Shown here: positions 1 through 11,150 of the stretch, one piece after another
Layout: each line of letters begins with the position of its first letter
Position numbering within the stretch: position 1 is the first letter of the stretch
Source: Lumbricus terrestris
Lineage: Eukaryota > Annelida > Clitellata > Crassiclitellata > Lumbricidae
Length of the DNA stretch: 64,000 nt
Assembly: GCA_949752735.1 (NCBI GenBank)
Contig: OX457047.1
Coordinates: 3,314,782 to 3,378,781, forward strand
Direction of reading: 5' to 3'
Position numbers and translations under genes: made by a program
The notes under the pieces: model-generated
The model's input: only the letters and a program-made list of their open reading frames with translations
What the model was told of the DNA's origin: nothing
Database searches by the model: none

Positions 1-563
1 TGGCAGGAAGCGGCAAGAACGGTATACGCCCTGCGTCGCCCTATACTAAAGCGCCGTACATGTACGTTTCTGCAGAACATAGCTATAGAGCAGCCGACCG
101 CTGACGCCGAATTCCTATTTCATGCAAGAAGTAGCTTTGAGTTTCACTCGTGGCAAAATTAGGATGAAGGCGAGAACAATCACACATTAGTTTCCATCAA
201 GCAATAAACATTCATTGGTTAATTAATTAGGCCTACATGTCGTGGCTGCCAATTTGCTAAAAGCCGTTGACGTCGACACCAATTAAAAGGCTCCAGACTT
301 ACATGTAAATCACAAAATTGACCAACGCTATATAATAATTATAGCGTTCAAGATTCGCAATAAAAAGGTGTCTTTCGAAAATTTTCATTCCAAGTTATAT
401 AACGTTCAAGATTCAAAATAATAAGGTGTCTTTCGAATGATTTCATTCCAAGTTAGTTAGTTAATATTTAACTAGAGCATTGTGACAACGAAGATAATCA
501 ATTAGCGCATACATTGCCTTTCCCCCCAGAATTGTTGCTGGCATTACAAAAGTACCCTGCAGT
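1..563. other. No gene seen; short 2x direct repeat
   Basis: AT-rich. Two tandem copies of about 62 bp at 338-455 (GTTCAAGATTC ... GGTGTCTTTCGAA ... TTCATTCCAAGTTA). Nothing else is recognised. Confidence 0.5.
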
Positions 564-610
564 AGTTATCTATAGTATACGTCAATGCTGCCTCGCGGGG
601 TTCTTATCCA

Positions 611-1040
611 CACGCCATCCCACAACCGACAATTCCTCCATCTTCTTCTCCATCTCAGCCCATCCCATTCCACTCCTCCCTTTTCCTGCTCCTCCTTCTC
701 TTCCTCCTCCTTCTCCTCCTCCTCCTCTTTCGTCCACTTGTTCTCTGCCTCTTCATCTCTTCTACCATTCCAACTTCTCGTGCTCCTTCTCCTTCTCCTC
801 TGCCCATTCTTTAATCCTCTTTCCTCTCCGTGTCTTTCTCCGCCTCCTCTTCCCACCTCCCACCCTTACTTCTCCACCATCTCCTCTTCCTCCTACTTCT
901 CCTTTTTCTCTCCTCTTCTCCTTCTCCTTCTTCTCATCCTCTTCCTTCTCCTCTTTTTTTCTTCTCCTTCTTCTCCTTCTTGTCCTCCTTCTCCTTCTCC
1001 TTCACCTCCTTCTCCTCCTCTTCCTCCCCGCTCCATCAAA
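611..1040 (+). repeat. Pyrimidine-rich (TCC/TTC)n tract
   Basis: Nearly pure C/T on the plus strand for about 430 bp. Overlapping Ser/Leu/Pro-rich frames in all three phases are artefacts. Confidence 0.85.
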
Positions 1041-1573
1041 AGCCAATCTACGCCATAAGTCCATTAGTCCAACAAGTCTTTCATCTATGATGAGCTTTTC
1101 GTTCCATTTCACGACTGTGCGTATTCCACGAAGCACAACACACGGCACTCACAACGCAACATGAAAATCGACGTTTTTCTAATACTGTTTTCACTCAAAC
1201 TATTTCGGTTCGATAACCCAAGTCGTCCGCAAGACGTGTTTAGAAATTAGCTTGAAACTGGTGATTGCTACTTTTGTTCAGCATGAAACCCGATTTATCT
1301 GAATCTGTCGCGAATAATTAACAGCCTTGTTTTGGCTTTTTTAACGTGCAGTTGCACACAAAATGTGCAGTTCTAAATGTATTTGTGCAGCTGTAGAAGC
1401 ACTTCTGTACAGTTAAAACTGATAAAAGGTTATTGTCCCTCCTATTCAAAGTAATTTGCCATGGATGATGGGAACGGCAAGAAGGATTTTTGCAGTTCAA
1501 AAAATTCCTTAAAAACAGCCCTGAAATTTACTATGATTCTACCAGATACAATTTTCTATTACTTGCCTACTTG

Positions 1574-1745
1574 CAGTGACGTAGGCAAGGGGGGGGGGGC
1601 TCGGGGGTTAAAACCCCCATTGGCTCCGAGAAAAGGTTTTTTAAGGTTATTTTTCCATTTAAGTAATGAAAAATAGCAAAAAAAGGGGTTTCCGGCCATA
1701 ACCCCCCCCCCCCCATCAAACCAAACATTCCTGGCTATGAGACTG
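1574..1745. mobile_element. hAT-type MITE in unit A, 8-bp TSD CCTACTTG
   Basis: 172 bp from CAGTGACGTAGG to CTATGAGACTG, flanked by perfect CCTACTTG copies (1566-1573 and 1746-1753). Unit B shows the unoccupied site GCCTACTTGCCATT near 6793-6805. The interior contains long G and C homopolymers. Confidence 0.85.
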
Positions 1746-1750
1746 CCTAC

Positions 1751-2035
1751 TTGCCATTATATCATAACAGAGAGTGCAGCTGTAACGACCTCAGAATCAG
1801 TGCAGACCATTATCGCACGCACCTCCATCATGCAAAGTCATGCTTTCTCTATGAATTGACCAGTGGTACATGGAACGGCATCACTCTTGAGCTGCGACTG
1901 TTTGCTACGTCGCTCTCTGACTCGTTCTATAAGCACCTGAGAACTCTTCTTCTGGCCGTGCTTGAGTTGGGAGCACCTCTGAGTAGTTTTATTGAAAAGG
2001 TGCTATATAAATACGTGAATGAGTTAATGAATGAA
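1751..2035 (+). mobile_element. L2-like retroposon 3' end (unit A)
   Basis: Ends in the typical AAAAGGTGCTATATAAATAC tail followed by a (GAAT)n microsatellite. The unit B copy is 6797-7075. L2-type 3' tails with short tandem repeats are known from many animals. Confidence 0.5.
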
Positions 2036-2195
2036 TGAATGAATGAATGAATGAATGAATGAATGAATTAATGGATGAATGAATGAATGAATGAATGAAT
2101 GAGTGAATGAATGAATGAATGAATGAATGAATGAATAAATGAATGAATGAATAAATGAATAAATGAATGAATGAATGAATGAATGAATGAACGAA
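2029..2195 (+). repeat. (GAAT)n microsatellite
   Basis: About 40 units with a few GTGA/AATA variants, following a retroposon tail. Confidence 0.95.
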
Positions 2196-2251
2196 CGAAT
2201 TAAAGGAAGAATGAATTAATTGAAGTATCTTGTTGATTTCTATTGAACCAG

Positions 2252-2441
2252 AAGGCAGTCGACAACGATGGATCGGAAGGTGGAACGACGCACAGGAACC
2301 AGTCCTTCGTTCCGTACGTCTCTTACCAGAGCCACGATCCGGAATTCGATTACCTGAAGAGCGTTGAAATCGACGAGAAGATCAACCAACTGCGATGGCT
2401 GAAACGACGAAACCAAGCTCACTTTCTTCTCGCCACAAACG
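2252..2441 (+). pseudogene. PPP2R2-like: PP2A B55 regulatory-subunit exon, copy in unit A (open frame)
   Basis: 190 nt flanked by a plausible acceptor (TTGAACCAG) and donor (AACG|GTAGAC), reading phase 0 to 1. The encoded segment [20 protein letters not shown], then INQLRWL and HFLLATN, is unmistakably like the WD-propeller region of PPP2R2 (B55) subunits. The differences are largely conservative (D/E, V/L, L/I). No other B55 exon is visible on either side, so this looks like a stranded or captured exon inside a repeat unit. It could still be a real exon of a gene whose other exons lie upstream of the window. Confidence 0.7.
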
Positions 2442-2559
2442 GTAGACGTCTAGGCAAGACTATAGTATCGAGGTCCGAATGACGACACTAACCCCAACCC
2501 TGCGGCGAAACTGCAGTATCGGGGACCGAAGCACACACAATATCTTAGTATAGTATAGT

Positions 2560-2690
2560 AAATAGTATCTAATGACGACGCTAACCCTAACTCTAATCCT
2601 AACCGACCCTCACGACGCTTAACCTGATCTTAACCGACCAACATGACGCCTGATCTGACCATAACCGACACACAGGTCCCCGAAACTGCA
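2560..2690. repeat. Degenerate telomere-like (CCCTAAC) motifs, unit A
   Basis: CTAACCCTAACTCTAATCCT followed by AACCGACCCTCACGACGC repeats. Unit B copy 7772-7875; reverse-complement relative at about 14390-14460. Confidence 0.55.
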
Positions 2691-2984
2691 GTTTCGCCAT
2701 GCCGGCATTTTCTAATCTCCAACCAACCTATAATCCACTCTGTTATAATACATGTAGGCCTAAGTTCCATCCAATCTCTCTGTAACCTAATTCACTAGAA
2801 GTGAAGAGCTAAGAATAGGTAACCTATAGGGTGGATAATGTCCAGGGCAGTCTGGCTGGAATGTTGTCAAGACTGCATTGTTTGTTACGTCACTTATTAT
2901 AGATGATCCTGTATTGTCTAATTGTTATGTCACTTATAATAATTGATTTGCGCCTCTCTAACATCAATTCATAATGACGTCACC

Positions 2985-3212
2985 TGTGTATGTGCACTTG
3001 TTATAGCGCCCCTCTAGGAATACTACTCAGAAGCGCTCCCGACTAGAGCGCGGACACTGAATCGGGGTTTCGCACCGAAGCGCCTGAGCCATTGCGAGTG
3101 AAGGACCCTTCCTCAAGGTCCCTACTCGGCGGTTTGGGGGTGGATTCGAAGCTGCAACCCTCCGGCTGCAAGGCAACGAACATACCAACTACACCACCGC
3201 ACCCCACGAAAA
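2985..3212 (-). mobile_element. tRNA-derived SINE, unit A
   Basis: On the minus strand a tRNA-like head (GTGGTGTAGTTGGTATGTTC, then a B box TTCGAATCC) is followed by a body with TCGCAATGGCTCAGGCGCTT and the tail GGGCGCTATAACAAGTGCAC. Sister copies: 8170-8430, 10920-11150, 22072-22285 (all minus) and 50590-50785 (plus). Confidence 0.7.
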
Positions 3213-3369
3213 ATGACTATGGTCTTAAATAATTATTCTCGAATGTGATTACGTGCAATAGCAGACACTAGTGCTGCAATAACCCAATTATAGGCCTAAT
3301 TATAATTTGTCTAACGTCGTGACAGTCACTGGCAATTGTTGACCGATTTAATTTTCTGGTTGCAACTGG

Positions 3370-5600
3370 CAGTGGCGCAACCAGGGGGGTGCTGGGGGGT
3401 GCTTGAGCACCCCCCCAGGGCTAAAAAGGTGACCCACGCAATTTTTCCAAATCCGATGAGTTTTTTGTGGACGGAGGGTGGGGGGTAGGGGGTCTTTCGC
3501 TCTTTCAGATTACACAATCAAACTTGCTTGATTGTGTAATCTGAAAGAGCGTATTGCAATCTTAGGCAAATTCATGATTCATAAAGCACTAGATTTCAGT
3601 GTTTAGCTTGTCTGTATACCTGAGTTTGTCAGGTTCTCGAGAATTTGCCTATAGGCCTAGTGATGAATTAAAAGCGTTAGTGATATGAATGAATTTACAT
3701 TACAGCTAGTGTCTCGCCAATTTATTGATAATATGTTTCGACATAATTGATAGTACCGTGTGTGCTATTTTATTAAGGTCTAATTAAGAATTATTTCCTT
3801 CAAATTAGTATTATAATAATATACAATATAATATATAGTTATTCAGCGTTGTTTGTTCTAGACATTTCCAGCGGAGAAAGCGCCCAGAAATGAAAATTTT
3901 TCCCCAAAACATTTGACAAAATGATAGTTTTTAGTTGCTGTTTATTACAATTATTGTATTACATAAACTGCCATATTATACCATGATCTTATTTCCTACT
4001 ATATAATTATAATTTTATTATTTATTATTATGATATAATTATGATACTATCGTATGATATTATAATGTGCATAACTTACTGTCATGGGCGTATATTTAGG
4101 GCGATAGGGAGACGTAGCCAAAGAAATTGTGAGTCAACACTCTGAAGTTTTAAACCCCCCAAAGTTTGTGGTGGGGTTGGAGATGTTTATATCCCCCAAT
4201 ATGTTATAAATATTTCAAAAATATTATAAATTTATGCAGTGTTATTCACTGTTTATCATGATGAGCAATTTTGTTAAGACATCAGCCTAAAATGCTGTCA
4301 TTACAGTATGTAGGCTATAGGTTAAATTTTAAAAATTCTTACACGATGGGAGGGGACATTTATTGAAAACTTATATCATGTCTCTGAGCACTAAAATTAT
4401 GAGCTATTCTGTAAAAATGACAGCTTTAAAAATCACGGCGCACTGTGCAAATCCAACATTTTTAAGTACTTGTGAGGCTACATTCTGAAATTTTAAACTA
4501 AAATCTATGACTATCAGCATTGAAAATGAGCAATTGTATATAGATGACAGCTTAAAAACCTACCATTACAGTATTGAAACTAGAAAAATTAAACAATGGG
4601 AGGGGACATTGAAGTCTTACACCATGTCTTTTAGCAATGAACTCATGATAAATTTCGCTAAAATGACAGCCTAAAATGATGCCCCTGCAGTGTGGAAATA
4701 AAAAATTCTATGTTGGGGAGGAGGCACATCCCCTGCCTTACCTTCCCATGCTAGGCCAATGTTGAATCTGAAATCGCTTTTTTATCAGCACTGAAGTAAT
4801 AGAGTTATTTTGCTAAGTTGACATCTTAAAATGGTACAATAATAAACGTGGAAACTCACAAAAATACTTTTTTTTATAATTGTGAGTATATTCATTGAAG
4901 TTTAGACCACTCTTATCAGCACTGAAATAGCATAGCAATTTTGCTTTAGATTGCAGCTTAAAATGCTGCCATTGCTGTGTGGAAATGAGAAAATTTCTGA
5001 TGTGTAGGGACACATCCCCTCCCAAAGTCCCTGCCCTTTTCCATCGGATGTAATGTAATGTAATTCAGACAATTTATATAGCATCGTCAGTAGCAAGCTA
5101 CTTCGAGGATGCTTTACACGCATAATGCCAACTGTCAGAGTAAATGTCATGAGCTCGAGAGCAAGTGCAGCTTCGGATGCTCGCTTTCTCCCCAGAAACC
5201 TTGATTTCCAGAGAATGAACTAGATAAAACACTGGTCATTGGGGAGGGATAGATTAAACACATGGTTATTAATTCTGCCACTCGCGAGCTATAGGCCTAA
5301 CACCCACTGTCTTATCTAAAACACATGGGAAAGGACATTTTTGAAGTCTTAAACCATATTTTTCAGAAGTTTTCATAACTTTATCGCTCATAAATACAGC
5401 TGGCAAACAAGAGCCTGAAACGTGCTCTAGCTGATGTCAAAAGTAAAAAATGCGTTGGTTTCTGGGGCTTCGCCCCAGACCCCGCTGGGGGAGCTTACGA
5501 CGCTCCCCCAAACCCCCCAGTCGGCATTGACTTCGTGCCTTCGGCGCTTACAATAATAATTTTGAGCACCCCCCAGGAAAATGTTTTGGTTGCGCCCCTG
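3370..5600. mobile_element. hAT-type element, 2.23 kb, TSD GCAACTGG
   Basis: Ends CAGTGGCGCAACCAGG and TGGTTGCGCCCCTG, with perfect 8-bp TSDs at 3362-3369 and 5601-5608. Units B (near 8574-8592) and C (near 11291-11309) keep the empty site. The interior is non-coding and contains degenerate direct repeats of about 180 bp (GGGAGGGGACAT ... AAAATGACAGC) and a perfect hairpin at 3498-3551. The 209-bp element at 42685-42893 is an internally deleted relative. Confidence 0.88.
3498..3551. repeat. Perfect 24-bp inverted repeat with 6-nt loop
   Basis: Arm CGCTCTTTCAGATTACACAA followed by TCAA, loop ACTTGC, then the exact complement. It lies inside the 3370-5600 element. Confidence 0.95.
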
Positions 5601-5759
5601 GCAACTGGAGGAAGTCATTTCACGTTGGTGCACTTGACCGTATACAGTTTGCGACCTTCCATGGTAACCAGAAGGGTGCTAAAGTTAGAAACAAGCCCAA
5701 TCTAACTCTGGATACACTTTTAAAATTATCAAAATGATACCGTGCAAATGGCTTGCATG

Positions 5760-6300
5760 TCTTAGTCTTCAGCCAATGAGCGAGGAGGAAACCTCGTAAG
5801 TCCCGTTAAGTAGAAGACAGTTAGCTCTGTTCCACGTAATTTATTTGTTAAACAGTTTTACAAGTGGGCCTAGCTTCTATCAATCAGCCCACTTGTTCTT
5901 TCTTGTCTTACAACATTCAGTTACAGCAGTAAAAAATATGGTTGTTCTCCGCGGCGGCGGTTGCTGCTGCTCTAAGGTTAGACATTCGGATGTCTAGTAT
6001 TTATGGCAGTTAATTACAGGGTACTAGATGATCCCTGTGGGCGGTGGGTTGAGACCACTTGTCTTCAAGATTTTCTGTTGACTTGCAGTGACTTAGGCGC
6101 ATCCGAAGTAGTCAATCCGACCAGCAAGAGACTTATTGCTGAGACGTCCTATCTAGCAAGAGCGGGTCGACTGAAGTCGCTGTGTTAAGAAAGTCCGCTT
6201 GAGATATCGGCGGCTACCAAAGAATAGAAAATAGAGAATAGAGAATAGAAATAGCGACCGGTCGACGCTCAAATGTTGAAGTCACCACTCACCAAACTGT
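5760..6300 (+). repeat. Conserved block of the array, unit A copy (candidate non-coding RNA or regulatory block)
   Basis: About 540 bp, nearly unchanged in B (8735-9265) and C (11440-11975). It holds a stem-loop (ACAAGTGGGC 5860-5869 with GCCCACTTGT 5887-5896), a hairpin AGACATTCGGATGTCT, and a 61-codon open frame kept in A and C. No known RNA or protein is recognised. Confidence 0.5.
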
Positions 6301-6569
6301 CTTCCTGTCTGCCAATGATATTGAGAGAATGGAAAATTAATACGAAATCTTCGGGAGACCTAGAAATGTTTCCATAGAACACTTGAAATACTTGAAACAC
6401 TTCGTAGTGTCGCTATATATATGAGACGTATAAGCAAACGATAAATTAATAGTTGTTGTGGGTGAATGGCAGCCAGCCATGCTTACCAGACACTACCAAA
6501 ATCATCGTCTCATCACACTGCACAAAGTGCACATGCCATTTACTCTTAGTGCATTCGAACAGCACCAAC

Positions 6570-6579
6570 ATGTGTAACG

Positions 6580-6633
<54 letters not shown>

Positions 6634-6640
6634 TACACAG
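6570..6640 (+). repeat. (GA)n(GACA)n microsatellite, unit A
   Basis: Short version of the tract that closes units B and C. Confidence 0.9.
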
Positions 6641-6796
6641 ACAGAGTGTGTTCCTTCTTCTCTTCCCTACTATTCAAAGTAAATTGCCATGGATGATGGG
6701 AACGGCAAGAAGGAGTTGTGCAGTTCTAAAAATTCCTCAAAAACAGCCCTGAATTTTACCATGATTCTACCAGATACAATTTTTTATTGCTTGCCT

Positions 6797-7075
6797 ACTT
6801 GCCATTATATCATAACAGAGAGTGCAGCTGTAACGACCTCAGAATCAGTGCAGACCATTATCGCACGCACCTCCATCATGCAAAGTCATGCTTTCTCTAT
6901 GAATTGACCAGTGGTACATGGAACGGCATCACTCTTGAGCTGCGACTGTTTGCTACGTCGCTCTCTGACTCGTTCTATAAGCACCTGAGAACTCTTCTTC
7001 TGGCCGTGCTTGAGTTGGGAGCACCTCTGAGTAGTTTTATTGAAAAGGTGCTATATAAATACGTGAATGAGTTAA
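6797..7075 (+). mobile_element. L2-like retroposon 3' end (unit B)
   Basis: Near-identical to 1751-2035, but the downstream (GAAT)n tail is much shorter. Confidence 0.5.
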
Positions 7076-7226
7076 TGAATGAACGAATGAACGACTAATG
7101 AACTAAAGGAAGAATGAATTAATGAATAATTATTGATGAATTAATGATCTAATGAATTAATGAATTAATGAAGAATTGATATAGTCGTCATCAATTCAAA
7201 CATCTTTTGGATTTCTGATGAACCAG

Positions 7227-7415
7227 AAGGCAGCCGACAACGATGGATCGGAAGGTGGAACGACGCACAGGAGCCAGTCCTTCGTTCCGTACGTCTCTTA
7301 CCAGAGCCACGATCCGGAATTCGATTACCTGAAAAGCGTTAAAATCGACGAGAAGATCAACAACTGCGATAGCTGAAACGACGAAGCCAAGCTCGCTTTC
7401 TTCTCGCAACAAACG
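7227..7415 (+). pseudogene. PPP2R2-like: PP2A B55 exon, copy in unit B (frameshifted)
   Basis: Same exon and splice borders as the unit A copy, but 189 nt. One base is missing near 7360 (AACAACTGCG instead of AACCAACTGCG), so the frame runs into TGA directly after DEKINNCDS. Other changes are few. It arose by duplication of the whole unit. Confidence 0.7.
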
Positions 7416-7533
7416 GTAGACGTTTAGGCAAAACTATTAGTACCGGGGTCCGAATGATGACACTAGCGGCTAGTGACTAGCCCCAACCATGATGCGAAAC
7501 TGCAGTATCGGGGACCGAAGCACACAATATCTT

Positions 7534-7764
7534 TCTAGTATAGTATAGTATAGTATAGTATAGTATAGTATAGTATAGTATAGTATAGTATAGTATAGTA
7601 TAGTATAGTATAGTATAGTATAGTATAGTATAGTATAGTATAGTATAGTATAGTATAGTATAGTATAGTATAGTATAGTATAGTATAGCATAGCATAGCA
7701 TAGCATAGCATAGCATAGCATAGCATAGCATAGCATAGCATAGCATAGCATAGTATAGTAAATA
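7534..7764 (+). repeat. (TATAG)n then (CATAG)n pentanucleotide array
   Basis: About 30 TATAG units change abruptly to about 13 CATAG units near 7687. Unit A has only two or three units at this place. Long open frames here are artefacts of the repeat. Confidence 0.95.
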
Positions 7765-8169
7765 GTATCTAATGACGACGCTAACCCTAACTCTAATCCT
7801 AACCGACCCTCACGACGCATAACCTGATTCTAACCGACCCTCACGACGCCTGATCTGACCATAACCGACACACAGGTCCCCGATACTGCAGTTTCGCCAT
7901 GCCGTCATTTTCTAATCTCCAACCAACCTAACCAAACTCCGTTATACATGTAAGTTCAATCCAATCTCTCTGCAACCTAATTAACTAGAAGTGAAGAGCT
8001 AAGAATAGGCATCTGAAGGTGAATAATGTCCAGGGCAGTCTGGCTGGAATGTTGTCAAGACCGCATTGTTTGCTACGTCACTCATTGAGTCATTATAGAT
8101 GATCCTGTAATAATTGATTTGCGTCACTCTAATATCAATTCATAATCTTACAATGACGTCACCTGTGTA

Positions 8170-8430
8170 TGTGCACTTGTCAGAGCGCCCGTCCAAGAAT
8201 ACTACTCAGAAGCGCTCCCGACTACAGCGAGCCAGTCCTTCACGTGTTCTATGGAAACATTATGGACTACAGCGCGGACACTGAATCGGGGTTTCACGCC
8301 GAAGCGCCTGAGCAATTGCGAGTGAAGGACTTCCTCAAGGTCCCTACTCGACGGTTTGGGCGTGGATTCAAACCTGCAACCCTCCGGCTGCAAGGCAACG
8401 AACATACCCACTACACCCCCGCACCCCACG
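8170..8430 (-). mobile_element. tRNA-derived SINE, unit B
   Basis: Same family; carries an internal partial duplication (CCCGACTACAGCG ... GGACTACAGCG) of about 45 bp. Confidence 0.65.
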
Positions 8431-8734
8431 AAAAATGACTATGGTCTTTAATAATCATTGGCGAATGTGATTGCGTGCATAGGCAGACACTAGTGCTGCA
8501 ATAACCCAATACTTATAATTTGTCTAACGTCGTGACAGTCGCTGGAAATAATTGTTGACCGATTTAATTTTCTGGTTGCAAGTAGAGGAAGTCACTTCAC
8601 GTTGGTGCATTTGACCGTATAGTTGGCGACCTTCCATGGTAACCAGAAGTGTGCCCACAGTTAGAAACAAGCCCAATCTAACTCTGGACACACAATAAAC
8701 ATTTAAATTAAAATGATACCATGCAACTGGCTTG

Positions 8735-9265
8735 CTTGTTTTAGTCGTCAGCCAATGAGCGAGGAGGAAACCTGGTAAGTCCCGTTAAGTAGAAGACAGT
8801 TAGCTCTGTTCCACGTAATTTTTTTGTTAAACAGTTTTACAAGTGGGCCTAGCTTCTATCAATCAGCCCACTTGTTCTTTCTTGTCTTACAACATTCAAT
8901 TACAGCAGTAAAAAATATGGTTGTTCTCCGCGGCGGCGGTTTAAGCAAAATCCGCTGCTGCTATAAGATTAGACATTCGGATGTCTAGTATTTATGGCAG
9001 TTAATTACAGGGTTTTAGGTGATCCTGTGGGCAGTGGGTTGAGACCACTTGTCTTCAAGATTTTCTGTTGACTTGCAGTGACTTAGGCGCATCCGAAGTA
9101 GTCAATCCGACCAGCAAGAGACTTATTGCTGAGACGTCCTATCTAGCAAGAGCGGGTCGACTGAAGTCGCTGTGTTAAGAAAGTCAGCTTGAGTTATCGG
9201 CGACTACCAAAGAATAGAAAATAGAGAATAGAGAATAGAATTAGCGACCGGTCGACGCTCAAATG
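8735..9265 (+). repeat. Conserved block of the array, unit B copy
   Basis: Counterpart of 5760-6300. The 61-codon frame is disrupted here because the early region differs (GGGTTTTAGGTGATCC). Confidence 0.5.
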
Positions 9266-9437
9266 TTGAAGTCACCCCTCACCAAACTGTCTTCCTGTCT
9301 GCCAATGATAATAATGAGAGAAAAGAAAATTGATACGAAATACCGGGAGACCCAAAAATGTTTCCATAGAACACGTGAAATACCGTACTTGAAATACAAT
9401 ATGAGACGATATATAAGCAAACGATCATAATTAACCT

Positions 9438-9815
9438 GTGTAAAATAAAGAAAATCGAAGCGTTTGAAATGTGGACATGGAGAAGAATGGAGAAGATCAG
9501 CTGGACGGAACACAAAACAAACGAGGAAGTTCTGGAAAGTATTGGAAAGGAAAGAACAATGATAAAAACAATCAGAGAAAGACAAAAGAAATGGATAGGG
9601 CATACGCTAAGAGGAGAAACCTGGTAAAAATGGTGATAGAAGGAAAAATGGAGGCGAAAAGAACAAGAGGAAGACCACGACAGATGATGTTGGACACGAT
9701 GATGACGAGGATTGGTTACCAAAGACTAAAAGAGAAGGCCCAGCGGAGGGAAGAGTGGCGACATTGGACAGTCGAACCTGCCTAGCGGCAGAGAACCAGA
9801 AGAAGAAGAAGAGAA
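9438..9815 (+). mobile_element. LINE ORF2 C-terminal fragment and 3' tail, unit B
   Basis: Frames with [20 protein letters not shown] and WIGHTLRG, then (after a frameshift) [19 protein letters not shown] and WRHW, are the usual end of a non-LTR retrotransposon reverse-transcriptase protein. The tail GAACCTGCCTAGCGGCAGAG is followed by (GAA)n. Unit A lacks the insertion. Confidence 0.75.
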
Positions 9816-9964
9816 TAATAATTATTGTGGGTGTATGGCACCCATACATGTTTACCATACACTTCCAAAATCATCGTCTCATCACACTGCACATTGCACA
9901 TGCCATTTACTCTTAATGAGTAGCTGCATTCAAACAGCTGTCTAATGCACCAACCTGTGTAACG

Positions 9965-10119
<155 letters not shown>

Positions 10120-10232
10120 CGTTCCTCTCTTCCAGACAGTTGTACAGTGACCATGAGCATGCGGTCCTTTTTCTCAACACCATCGTCTGACATTAAATTT
10201 TGATCGTAGCCTAAGATAGTGAGACTTGAAAC

Positions 10233-10421
10233 AGGGTTTATTTAACGTGCAGTTGTAAACAAAATGTGCAGTTCTAAATGGATTTGTGCTGTTGTATAAA
10301 CCATTGCGTACGTTTAAAACTAGCAAAAATGGTCCGATTTGAAGTAATTCACCATGGAAGATGGGAAAGGAAAGAAAAAGTTGTGCAGTTCTAAAAATTC
10401 CTTTAAAACAGCCCTGAGTCA
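10233..10421. mobile_element. hAT-like repeat that heads unit C
   Basis: Begins CAGGGTTTATTTAACGTGCAG and ends AAAACAGCCCTG. Relatives: 1322-1530 (unit A), 6668-6756 (right half, unit B), 13098-13262 (unit D), 42625-43039, 46425-46730 (diverged) and 49667-49857 (reverse orientation). Members carry CCATGGAAGATGGGAA. Confidence 0.6.
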
Positions 10422-10740
10422 AAGGCTGTGGCGTAGGCCTATCAACGTTGTTCTTAGATCGTTTCGGCTTCAGCTTAAATTGCAGTTAAAACGTCTTATC
10501 AGCAGAGCTTCTTTTGAGCATAATACTTATTCATTACTTCATTTCAGAAATTTGCATCGCGCCCTTTAAAAGGTCAACTCAGAGGCGCTCCCAGTCCAAC
10601 CACGGTGGTACGGATAAGTCTTCAGGAGCTTGTGAACAAAACCTATCCTGATCTCACCTCTTACCACTACCTCACCCACTGTTTCGACTATAAACACCAT
10701 CCAAGTTGTCTGTACGTCTGTCTGCCTGCCTGTGCGGATA
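10421..10740 (-). mobile_element. Retroposon-like block (unit C; sister at 13259-13555)
   Basis: On the minus strand it contains TGGGAGCGCCTCTGAGTTGA followed by an AAGGGCGCGATGCAAAT-type tail and GAATAA repeats, resembling the L2-tailed retroposons elsewhere in the window. Confidence 0.35.
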
Positions 10741-10919
10741 ATGTACAATATTATAGTTTCATCCAATCTCTCTGTAACCTAATTAACTAGGGTGAATAAA
10801 GTCCAGGGCAATCTGGCTGGAATGTTGTCAAGACTGTATTGTTTGTTACGTCACTTATTATAAACGATCCAGTAATTGATTTGCGCCACTCGAACATCAA
10901 TTCATAATCTTACTATGAC

Positions 10920-11150
10920 GTCACCTGTGTATGTGCACTTGTTATAGCGCAACTCCAAGAATACTACTCAGAAGCGCTCCCGACTACTGTAACGCGCGGA
11001 CACTCAATTGGGGTTTCACGCCGAAGCGCCTGAGCAATTGCGAGTGAAGGACTTCCTCAACGTACCTACTCGGCGGTTTGGGCGTGGATTCGAACCTGCA
11101 ACCCTCCGGCTGCAAGGCAACGAACATACCCACTACACCCCCGCACCCCA
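10920..11150 (-). mobile_element. tRNA-derived SINE, unit C
   Basis: Same family with an intact B box GGTTCGAATCC on the minus strand (near 11088-11098). Confidence 0.7.

Noticed and set aside
6003..6188. 61-codon frame starting MAVNYRVLDD as a protein gene
   Set aside because: Kept in units A and C but disrupted in B, no known family, and conservation equals that of flanking non-coding bases. Recorded as a conserved block instead.
7470..7820. Repetitive TILYY/AMLCY protein on the minus strand
   Set aside because: The pentanucleotide array has a 15-bp reading period without stops; a repeat artefact.
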